A DNA stretch of 23,136 nt. It comes from Bacteroidaceae bacterium. Lineage in GTDB: Bacteria > Bacteroidota > Bacteroidia > Bacteroidales > Bacteroidaceae. Each line of letters starts with the position of its first letter. Within the stretch, counting starts at the first letter, position 1. The notes beneath the pieces are model-generated. The model had not been told where the DNA came from. It searched no databases and saw only the letters and a program-made list of their open reading frames with translations. The translations under genes and the position numbers were made by a program. Positions 6,670-14,300 of the stretch are shown here, one piece after another. The stretch covers positions 1-23,136 of the forward strand of contig CAAGKZ010000097.1 in NCBI GenBank assembly GCA_900770665.1. The letters are read 5' to 3'.

Positions 6670-7233
6670 TTACTTTTTGCCATGTTTGGCCGGGTCATAG
6701 AGCATTGCCGTGCAGATGCAATAACGGCGCTCGGTGCGCATGAGCACATCGTGGTTCACGCATCCCTCGCAACCTTTCCAGAATGCATCATCATCGGTAA
6801 GTTCCGAGAACGGCACAGGCACATAGCCCAGTTCTGTATTTATTTTCATCACTGCACCGCCACTTGTCAATCCAAAAAGTTTGGCATTCGGCCATTTCTC
6901 GCGCGAGAGTTCGAAAGCCCTCTGCTTGATGCGTCTTGCCAATCCGTGACCGCGGAACTTATCCTTCACGATGAGACCGGAGTTGGCTACATACTGTTTG
7001 TTACCCCAACTCTCTATGTAGCAAAAACCCGCGAACTCATCACTTGCAAGAGCAATGATAGCTTTACCCTCCTTCATCTTCTGCGCAACATACTCATGTG
7101 TACGCTTGGCAATACCGGTGCCACGAACCTTTGCCGCAGCAGTTATGGTGTCAAGAATCTCATCAACATACTTCTCGTGTGAAGCATTTGCTATGATAAT
7201 TTTAATACCGTCGTCGTAAATATCGTTTCCCAT
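6670..7233 (-). CDS. GNAT acetyltransferase, candidate N-acylglutamate synthase
   Basis: A 187-residue GNAT-fold protein. The acyl-CoA binding motif is at about 82-99, ending RGHGLA (94-99), followed by the helix and the GYVPVPFSEL segment typical of the fold. The C-terminus carries C155, C158, C172 and C174 (CEGC and CIC), spacing that could bind zinc. Lying between argR and argG, 12 bases after argR and 26 before argG, it is a good candidate for the first step of the pathway, glutamate plus acyl-CoA, because no classical ArgA or ArgJ is present in this cluster. The acyl donor (acetyl- or succinyl-CoA) cannot be told. The GNAT assignment is firm; the substrate is inferred from context. Confidence 0.85.
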   Translation of the reverse strand: MGNDIYDDGIKIIIANASHEKYVDEILDTITAAAKVRGTGIAKRTHEYVAQKMKEGKAIIALASDEFAGFCYIESWGNKQYVANSGLIVKDKFRGHGLARRIKQRAFELSREKWPNAKLFGLTSGGAVMKINTELGYVPVPFSELTDDDAFWKGCEGCVNHDVLMRTERRYCICTAMLYDPAKHGKK

Positions 7234-7245
7234 CTCCTCTCTTCG

Positions 7246-7728
7246 TTAAATATTCGGAATTATACTTCTCAAAGCCCTCAAGACTGCACCACGTGTGGCA
7301 TCCTCGGCAACAACAAGCATCACCGTGTCGTCGCCTGCAATGGTACCAAGAATTTCGGGAAAATCGTGATTGTCGATATGATAGGCCAATGTGCTTGCAT
7401 AGCTTGGCTTTGTACGTATGACAGCCATGTTACCCGAGAACTTGATTGACATGAAACCGCTTGCCTCTTGCGGTGTTGTCACCGGACGCACATCCTCTTG
7501 CTTGGAGTCGTGACGCTGCTGGTGCGGGCGAGTCAGCACGTATCTGTAGCGTCCTTGCAGACCTACGGTCTTTACAACACGTAACTGATGGAGGTCGCGA
7601 GAGAGGGTTGCCTGAGTCAGTTTAAAGCCCTCTTGTGCAAGTACACTGAGCAGTTCCTCCTGGGAACTGATTTCTTGCGTAGAGAGAATGAGACGTATGG
7701 CATCAAGACGTGAATTCTTCACTTTCAT
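7246..7728 (-). CDS. argR: Arginine repressor ArgR
   Basis: Transcription regulator that senses arginine. The N-terminal winged helix includes SQEELLSVLAQEGFKLTQATLSRDL (22-46) with the SRDL recognition-helix signature at 43-46. The C-terminal hexamerisation domain has GTIAGDDT (128-135), where the two aspartates bind arginine. The length of 160 is a little above the usual 150-156 because of a Gln/Arg-rich linker at 67-90. It is the first gene of the cluster, so it probably regulates itself and the genes behind it. A promoter element and a pair of repeated motifs lie upstream. Confidence 0.93.
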   Translation of the reverse strand: MKVKNSRLDAIRLILSTQEISSQEELLSVLAQEGFKLTQATLSRDLHQLRVVKTVGLQGRYRYVLTRPHQQRHDSKQEDVRPVTTPQEASGFMSIKFSGNMAVIRTKPSYASTLAYHIDNHDFPEILGTIAGDDTVMLVVAEDATRGAVLRALRSIIPNI

Positions 7729-7756
7729 AAAAATGTATATTTATACTTATGGATTG

Positions 7757-7764
7757 CAAATATA
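7757..7764 (-). promoter_or_regulatory. Promoter -7 element upstream of argR
   Basis: TATATTTG on minus matches TAnnTTTG exactly, 29 bases before the argR start. No convincing TTTG is found at the expected 19-21 base distance, so the promoter may need an activator or be imperfectly matched. Confidence 0.4.
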
Positions 7765-7793
7765 CACATATTTAAAGAAAACCCTCACTAAAA

Positions 7794-7839
7794 ATGCAAC
7801 TTTTTATAATAAAAATAAAAAAACATGCAACTTTTTGCA
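7794..7839. promoter_or_regulatory. Possible ArgR operator pair
   Basis: ATGCAACTTTTT occurs at 7794-7805 and again at 7825-7836, 31 bases (three helical turns) apart. The second copy continues into a 5-4-5 inverted repeat TGCAA-CTTT-TTGCA (7826-7839), the same geometry as known ARG boxes (TGAAT-N4-ATTCA) though the sequence differs. Binding is inference. Confidence 0.3.
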
Positions 7840-7904
7840 AGTCACATGTTTTTGCATTATATGTTCTGCTATTCTTATCCGAAAAGCGACATACCCATTC
7901 CTGG

Positions 7905-9206
7905 TTAATCCAACTCCTGGTCGGCCTCGTAGCCAGCAAGCTCGCGAATCTTGTTCTTGAGCATTGCAAACTGCTTGAAGAGGTCGTGCACCGGTTTTTC
8001 ATCATCCTTATGCATGGGAGCCTTACAATAGAACGACATGAACTCCTGAATGCCTTTCTCGCCTGCACGCAACGCAAGGTCGCTGAAGAGAATAAGGTCG
8101 AGCACTAGTGGAGCCGCCAATATTGAATCGCGGCAAAGGAAGTTTACCTTTATTGTCATAGGATAGCCCATCCAACCGAATATATCGATATTGTCCCAAC
8201 TCTCCTTCTCGTCACCACGTGGCGGGTAGTAGTTGATACGAACCTTGTGGTACATATCGCTGTATAAATCGGGGTAGACATCGCTGTCAAGGATATTTTC
8301 GAGTGCAGAAGTCTTGCTCACACGCTTGGTCTCAAAATTCTCGGGATTGTCGAGTACAACACCGTCACGGTTTCCAAGGATATTGGTAGAGAACCAGCCT
8401 GTAACACCAAGCTGACGGGTGAAGAATGCAGGAGCAAGCACAGTCTTCATCATTGTCTGTCCGCTCTTGAAGTCCTTGCCGGTTATTGGCATTCCGGTCT
8501 CCTCGGCAAGTTCCCACATGGCAGGAATATCCACACACAAGTTGGGAGCTCCCATTACAAAGGGACATCCTTCGCGCATTGCGGCATAGGCATAGCACAT
8601 ACTTGGCGCAATATTGGCAACATCGTTGGCTTTCATTGCCGCCTCAAAAGCAGCAACACAGCCATGAACATCGTCATTACGCTTTATAAACTTTTCTGTG
8701 CTGGCAATCCATATCACCACCACCCTGTCGCAACCATTCTCTTTCTTGAAGTTACGGATATCCTCGCGAAGTTGTTCTGTCAGTTCCCAACGACCGCCGC
8801 CTGTCTTTACATTAGGGCCATCGATATTGCTTGCATAGCTTTTGTCGAACAGAGCCTTGTAGGGCTTTATAGCCTTTAGTTCATCCTTGACAGGCTCTAC
8901 ATCCTGAGGTTTGAGAACTGCAGCCTTCACGGCCGCATCGTACGCGTCGTCCTCGTACAAATCCCACGCGCCGAATACAATATCATCAAGATGTGCCAAA
9001 GGAACAATATCTTTGACCTCCTTGTAACATTTTTCCTTACCTTTACCGACACGCATTATACCCTCGCATGCGAACGAGCCTACAGGCTTTGACAAGCCTT
9101 TGCGCGCCATGAGAACACCAATGATGGTTGTCGTTGTAACGGCACCCAAACCAACACACATTACACCTAACTTGCCATCGGCCGGTCTAACTTTTATATC
9201 ATTCAT
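7905..9206 (-). CDS. ino1: Inositol-3-phosphate synthase
   Basis: Makes 1D-myo-inositol 3-phosphate from glucose 6-phosphate with NAD. The protein has 433 residues, close to bacterial and archaeal relatives. The NAD-binding loop GLGAVTTT is at 19-26. VVIWIASTEKF and TGKDFKSGQT are typical of the family, as is the domain of mixed strands with SWDNIDIFGW near the C-terminus. In Bacteroidetes this enzyme starts synthesis of inositol lipids, including phosphatidylinositol and inositol sphingolipids. No lipid transferase gene lies beside it here, so it seems to be a stand-alone gene between argR and lpdA. A TAGGTTTG element (9251-9258) lies 45 bases upstream. Confidence 0.93.
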   Translation of the reverse strand: MNDIKVRPADGKLGVMCVGLGAVTTTTIIGVLMARKGLSKPVGSFACEGIMRVGKGKEKCYKEVKDIVPLAHLDDIVFGAWDLYEDDAYDAAVKAAVLKPQDVEPVKDELKAIKPYKALFDKSYASNIDGPNVKTGGGRWELTEQLREDIRNFKKENGCDRVVVIWIASTEKFIKRNDDVHGCVAAFEAAMKANDVANIAPSMCYAYAAMREGCPFVMGAPNLCVDIPAMWELAEETGMPITGKDFKSGQTMMKTVLAPAFFTRQLGVTGWFSTNILGNRDGVVLDNPENFETKRVSKTSALENILDSDVYPDLYSDMYHKVRINYYPPRGDEKESWDNIDIFGWMGYPMTIKVNFLCRDSILAAPLVLDLILFSDLALRAGEKGIQEFMSFYCKAPMHKDDEKPVHDLFKQFAMLKNKIRELAGYEADQELD

Positions 9207-9250
9207 TGTTGTAAACTATTTATTAAGCAAAATAACCGCTTTTTATTGAA

Positions 9251-9258
9251 CAAACCTA
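9251..9258 (-). promoter_or_regulatory. Possible promoter -7 element for ino1
   Basis: TAGGTTTG on minus matches TAnnTTTG. The matching TTTG element is not seen at 19-21 bases. The surrounding 9240-9308 is A/T-rich, with T runs on minus just after the lpdA stop that could also help end that transcript. Confidence 0.3.
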
Positions 9259-9311
9259 AACATTTGCCCTATTGTTCTAAAAAAAATGTATTTTTTTAAA
9301 AAAATTAGTGA

Positions 9312-10655
9312 CTACCCCACTGTTTCTTTCAATATTTCACTCACGGTGGGATGCGGGAACACGGTACGGCGCAACTGCTCAAGCGAGAGACCATTTGTTA
9401 TTGCCATACACGCAGCGCAGATGAACTCGCTTGAAGAGTTACCCAACATGTGAACTCCGAGCACCTTTTCATCGGCAGAGACAAGCACCTTGCATAGACC
9501 GGTCACACCCTCATTTTCCGCAACAAAACGTCCCGAATAGGTCATTGGCAACTTGTGCACACGATACTCTATTCCGGCCGCTGCAGCCTGCTCTTCAGTG
9601 AGGCCCACACCTGCCACCTCGGGATTAGTATAAACGATACCGGGAATAGCATTGTACTCCATGCTATCATCAAAGCCCAGAATATTATTCACTGCCACCT
9701 CGGCCTCGCGGCTTGCCGTGTGCGCCAGCATTGAAAAGCCTGTGACATCACCTGCCGCATACACATTGGGGAGCGATGTCTGCATGAAAGCATTTACCTT
9801 TATTCCGCGCTCCACATCTACCGCAATATTCTCGAGTCCATAACCTTTAAGGACAGGTCTGCGTCCCACACTTACAAGGATTTTATCACCCTCGCACTGC
9901 TGCTGATTGCCATCGGCATCGGTATAATGCACGATATTTCCGTCAACAGATGTCACCTTGCACTGCAGGCAGAACTTCACACCTCTTTTTGCATATATGC
10001 CACGTAGCATTTCGCTGGTCTCCTTGTCCAAACCGCCCAAAATCTCGGGTAACATCTCAATGACAGTCACCGGAACTCCAAGGCTATTGCAGTAACTTGC
10101 GAACTCCATGCCAATGACACCACCGCCAATGACGACAAGGCTCGACGGAGCCTCGGTTAGCGCAAGCATCTCGCGGTTTGTCACCACCGATTCATTGCCC
10201 CCGACACCCGGGATAGGCGGTACAAAAGCCTCGCTGCCGGTGCATACAAGCAGTTTCTTTGCCTCATAATCCTGTCCATCGCATGTGACAACAACACACT
10301 GTGCATCGCCACGCTCGATCATAGCCTCACCACGTACAACAGCGACATTGCAAGCCTCAAGTTTCATCTTTATTCCTGCAACCAGTTTGCGCACAACTTT
10401 TGTCTTGCGGTCTGCAATCTTCTTGTAGTCAAAAGAGACCTCGCCGGCTGTTATGCCATACTTTTTGCCACCCGTTGCATGGTCATACATCTTTGCACTG
10501 TAGAGCAAAGTCTTTGTGGGGACACATCCCTCGTTAAGACACACGCCACCAAGTTCACGCTTTTCAAACAAGACAACAGAAAGTCCTGCAGCCCCGGCTC
10601 TCTCTGCAGCCACATAACCGGCAGGACCACCACCAATAATCGCCAAGTCGTACAT
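9312..10655 (-). CDS. lpdA: Dihydrolipoyl dehydrogenase (E3)
   Basis: FAD flavoprotein that reoxidises the dihydrolipoyl group of 2-oxoacid dehydrogenase or glycine cleavage complexes, passing electrons to NAD. The 447 residues are slightly shorter than usual (460-475). The FAD motif IIGGGPAG is at 6-13 and the redox disulfide at C39 and C44 in CLNEGCVPTK. A second Rossmann motif VVIGGGVIGMEFAS precedes the NAD domain, and the catalytic His-Glu pair sits in HPTVSE (435-440). No E1 or E2 gene is next to it, so which complex it serves cannot be told. It has its own consensus promoter. Confidence 0.95.
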   Translation of the reverse strand: MYDLAIIGGGPAGYVAAERAGAAGLSVVLFEKRELGGVCLNEGCVPTKTLLYSAKMYDHATGGKKYGITAGEVSFDYKKIADRKTKVVRKLVAGIKMKLEACNVAVVRGEAMIERGDAQCVVVTCDGQDYEAKKLLVCTGSEAFVPPIPGVGGNESVVTNREMLALTEAPSSLVVIGGGVIGMEFASYCNSLGVPVTVIEMLPEILGGLDKETSEMLRGIYAKRGVKFCLQCKVTSVDGNIVHYTDADGNQQQCEGDKILVSVGRRPVLKGYGLENIAVDVERGIKVNAFMQTSLPNVYAAGDVTGFSMLAHTASREAEVAVNNILGFDDSMEYNAIPGIVYTNPEVAGVGLTEEQAAAAGIEYRVHKLPMTYSGRFVAENEGVTGLCKVLVSADEKVLGVHMLGNSSSEFICAACMAITNGLSLEQLRRTVFPHPTVSEILKETVG

Positions 10656-10702
10656 AGGAATATTTTATTGAATTATTACATAATCGGCACACACCGATAT
10701 TG

Positions 10703-10734
10703 CAAACTTATTAAAAAATGTGCGATAAAACAAA
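10703..10734 (-). promoter_or_regulatory. lpdA promoter
   Basis: TTTG (10731-10734 on minus), a 20-base spacer and TAAGTTTG (10703-10710) match the Bacteroidetes consensus exactly. The predicted start near 10696 gives a leader of about 40 bases before the lpdA ATG. Confidence 0.7.
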
Positions 10735-10887
10735 CGCAATATTCCACATTTTAAAGACAAACCACGAAAAACATCAGAAATATCCGTCAAAAGGATTGGG
10801 ACAACGCCAATGCAGTTCACCAAAAACTTTCCTACTCTTTCTAAAAGTTAAAATATGATAAAGTAGAATTTAATATCTGAAAAGTAT

Positions 10888-10895
10888 TAAATTTG
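10888..10895 (+). promoter_or_regulatory. Probable -7 element for the small plus-strand gene
   Basis: TAAATTTG matches TAnnTTTG, 46 bases before the ATG at 10942. The upstream TTTG element is not clear. It supports the reading that the small gene is real. Confidence 0.4.
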
Positions 10896-10941
10896 CAGAA
10901 GACAGACAAACGTTTTATTCAAAGCAGAAATACAACAAACA

Positions 10942-11190
10942 ATGGCAGATTCAGAAAAAAGCAGCAAAGACACTTCGAAAGTAGACATTGGAGTTGACAT
11001 GATGACAGGTGCGGCTGCAGCAATGCTCTATTCAGATGAGGAGATACGGGATGTGTTTTCCAAGGAGGATGCAGACGAATTCATTGAACTTCGTAGAAAA
11101 GTGAGGGAGAACTTCGCTCCACAAGAATATGACTTGGGCAACAATGACGAGGAGTTACCTATGGCTGCCGAAGAAGAGAGCGGATATTAA
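10942..11190 (+). CDS. Small acidic protein of unknown function (82 aa)
   Basis: The only convincing plus-strand gene in the window. The product is strongly acidic, with charged N- and C-terminal tails and a central part (about 14-60) containing MMTGAAAAMLYSDEEI and a predicted helical stretch around EFIELRRKVREN. It has no signal peptide, membrane segment or recognisable domain. Reality is supported by a TAnnTTTG element upstream, an A-rich leader before the ATG, and a 24-bp hairpin 7 bases after the stop. It lies divergent from lpdA and convergent with the rpoC/tRNA-Ala transcript. I do not recognise the family. Confidence 0.65.
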   Translation: MADSEKSSKDTSKVDIGVDMMTGAAAAMLYSDEEIRDVFSKEDADEFIELRRKVRENFAPQEYDLGNNDEELPMAAEEESGY

Positions 11191-11197
11191 AAACAAA

Positions 11198-11251
11198 TAC
11201 AAATGATAAATGGGCAGACTTTGCATGAAGTCTGCCCATTTATCATTTGTA
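11198..11251. terminator. Perfect 24-bp bidirectional hairpin
   Basis: Arms 11198-11221 and 11228-11251 are exact reverse complements around a 6-base loop. On minus it is followed by a T-rich tail (TTTGTTTTT), so it is a good intrinsic terminator for the tRNA-Ala transcript. On plus it closes the small acidic gene. Confidence 0.85.
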
Positions 11252-11258
11252 GGTTACG

Positions 11259-11332
11259 TGGAGCATACGAGACTCGAACTCGTCACCTTTTGACTGCCAG
11301 TCAAACGCTCTAGCCAGATGAGCTAATGCCCC
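11259..11332 (-). tRNA. tRNA-Ala (anticodon GGC)
   Basis: A complete 74-base cloverleaf on minus. The 7-bp acceptor stem starts GGGGCAT and includes the G3:U70 pair that marks alanine tRNAs. The anticodon loop CTGGCAG gives GGC, the T loop is TTCGAGT, and the discriminator is A. The CCA tail is not encoded (next bases CGT), so it must be added enzymatically. It lies only 8 bases beyond the hairpin that follows rpoC. Confidence 0.95.
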
Positions 11333-11340
11333 TTAAATAA

Positions 11341-11369
11341 ATTGGAGCGTGCCTTCAGCACGCTCCAAT
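11341..11369 (-). terminator. Hairpin after rpoC
   Basis: A 12-bp perfect stem (11341-11352 with 11358-11369) and a 5-base loop, 17 bases after the rpoC stop. On minus it is followed by TTATTTAA and then immediately by tRNA-Ala. It is a partial terminator, or a processing structure if tRNA-Ala is made by readthrough. Confidence 0.65.
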
Positions 11370-11386
11370 CTTGCTTATATTGTCGA

Positions 11387-14300
11387 TTACTCGTCATCTG
11401 AGAAATCAAGCACAGTTCTCTTATTTGCCTGAGCACGCTCGTATTCCTCCTTTGACAAAACTACAATCTTGTTGAACTCACGCTGACCAGTACCGGCAGG
11501 GATGAGGTGACCACAGATAACGTTCTCCTTCATACCGAGCAGATTGTCGCTCTTCATGTTGATGGCAGCCTCGTTGAGAACCTTTGTTGTCTCCTGGAAC
11601 GATGCAGCTGACATGAAACTCTGTGTCTGCAGTGCAGCACGTGTGATACCCTGGAGAATCTGTGTAGATGTAGCAGGCTTGGCATCACGTGAAACAACAG
11701 GCTTAAGGTCACGGCGCTTGAGCATACTATTCTCATCGCGCAACTTGCGGGTTGTGATAATCTGACCGGCCTTCAGGTTCTCTGAATCACCGGCGTCAAC
11801 AACCACCTTCTTGCCCCAAATGCGGTCGTTCTCCTCCTGGAACTGGAGTTTGTCGACAACCTGCAACTCAAGGAAACGTGTATCACCCGGCTCGTCAATC
11901 TGAACCTTACGCATCATCTGACGTACGATAATCTCAAAGTGCTTGTCGTTGATCTTCACACCCTGTGAACGGTAAACGTCCTGAGCCTCGTTAACAATGT
12001 ACTCCTGTACTGCGGTAGGTCCCTTGATTGCAAGGATATCCGATGGAGTAACGGCACCGTCAGAGAGTGGTGTTCCGGCACGTACATAGTCACCGTCCTG
12101 AACAAGAATCTGCTTAGAAAGGGCAACAAGGTACTTCTTAACATCGCCGACCTTTGAAGTAACGACAATCTCGCGGTTACCACGCTTAACCTTACCCATT
12201 GTTACCTCACCGTCGATTTCAGAAACCACAGCAGGGTTAGATGGGTTACGTGCCTCGAAGAGCTCTGTTACACGTGGGAGACCACCGGTGATATCACCTG
12301 CGCTACCGAATACACGTGGAATCTTGACGATTACATCACCGGCCTTGAGAACATCGCCATCCTCTACTACCACGTGACCACCCACTGGGAGGTTGTAGTT
12401 GTGGAGTGATGTGCCATTCTCGTCGTTAATGTGGATTGTAGGTATCTTGTTCTTGTCCTTAGACTCAATGATCACAATCTCGTGCAGACCTGTACTCTCA
12501 TCGACATCTACCTTATATGTGATGTTCTCGATTACAGACTCGAATTCAACCTTACCGGCAACCTCGGTTACAATAACGGCGTTGAATGGGTCCCAAGAAG
12601 CAATAACCTTGCCCTTCTCGACTACCTCGTCCTCACCTGCATAGAGCTTAGAACCATAAGGTATGTTGTGTGATGACAATACAATGCCAGTGTTGATATC
12701 GATGAAGCGAACCTCGCTCAAGCGGCTTACTACAATCTTAACAGGTGTGCCGTCAGGCTCAACAGTATCAACTGTACGCAACTCCTCGAACTTGAGGCGC
12801 GAAGCATGCTTAGCACGGATAGTTGCATCGGCTGCAATGTTGGCAGCGGTACCACCGGCGTGGAAGGTACGGAGTGTAAGCTGTGTACCAGGCTCACCGA
12901 TTGATTGTGCAGCGATGACACCGACAGCCTCACCCTTCTCTACCATGCGGCTTGTAGCAAGGTTGCGGCCATAACACTTGGCGCAGACACCGTGCTTAGA
13001 CTCACAGGTGAGTACCGAGCGGATTTCAACGCTCTCGATTGGTGAGTTCTCAATCTCATCGGCAATAGCCTCTGTGATGAGTTCGCCAGAGTGTACAAGT
13101 ATCTTGCCTGTTGTAGGATGAACTACATCGTGTACCGATACGCGACCCATGATGCGCTCGCCGAGAGTAGCAACAGTCTCATCACCGTTCTTGAGTGCTG
13201 TACAAACAAGACCACGCAATGTACCACAATCCTCCTCGTTGATGATAACATCGTGCGATACGTCTACAAGACGACGTGTCAGGTAACCGGCATCGGCTGT
13301 CTTCAAAGCGGTATCGGCAAGACCCTTACGTGCACCGTGAGAAGAGATAAAGTACTCGAGCACCGAAAGTCCCTCCTTAAAGTTCGAAAGAATTGGGTTC
13401 TCGATAATCTGCGCACCCTCTGAACCGGCCTTCTGAGGCTTGGCCATAAGACCACGCATACCTGAGAGCTGACGAATCTGGTCCTTAGAACCACGGGCAC
13501 CTGAATCGAGCATCATATATACTGAGTTGAAACCCTGGTCATCAGCAGAAATTGTCTTCATCAGGACATTTGCCAAGTCGGCATTAACGTGTGTCCACTC
13601 ATCGACAACCTTGTTATAACGCTCCTTGTCGGTGATAAGACCGAGGTTATACTCTGCGAGAATCTCCTCAACCTTCTCATTACCCTTGCGTACGAGTTCC
13701 TCTTTCTCCTTTGGAATGATGACATCGTCGAGGTTGAATGACAGACCGCCCTGGAAGGCCATCTGATAACCGAGGTTCTTGATACCGTCAAGGAACTCGG
13801 CCGAGCGGGCAACACCCACGCGCTTGATAACCTCGGTAATGATGTCACGCAAAGATTTCTTTGAGATAATCTGGTTGATGTAACCCATCTCACGTGGAAC
13901 AATCTGGTTGACGATGATTCGTCCGACCGATGTCTCGCGCAACACCTGTACATAATCGCCATTCTCGTCAAGATCCTCAACCATAACCTTTACAGGCGCA
14001 TGGATAGCTACACGACCCTGGTTGTAAGCGATAAGAGCCTCTTCGGGGCCATAGAAAGTCATTCCTGAGCCCTTAGCGCCCTCGCGCAGTTTGGTGATGT
14101 AGTACAAACCGAGTACCATATCCTGTGAAGGCACAGTGATAGGTGCACCGTTTGATGGGTTCAATATGTTGTGAGACTGGAGCATAAGCATCTGAGCCTC
14201 AAGAATAGCCTCATTGCTGAGTGGGAGGTGAACAGCCATCTGGTCACCGTCGAAGTCGGCGTTGAACGCAGTACAAGCAAGTGGGTGCAACTGGATTGCC

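Noticed and set aside
9280..9308. A/T runs after lpdA as an intrinsic terminator
   Set aside because: There are T runs on minus but no GC-containing stem, so it is not a convincing terminator.
11456..11463. TAGTTTTG promoter element inside rpoC for tRNA-Ala
   Set aside because: No TTTG element at the right distance, and such 8-base matches occur by chance; not listed as a feature.
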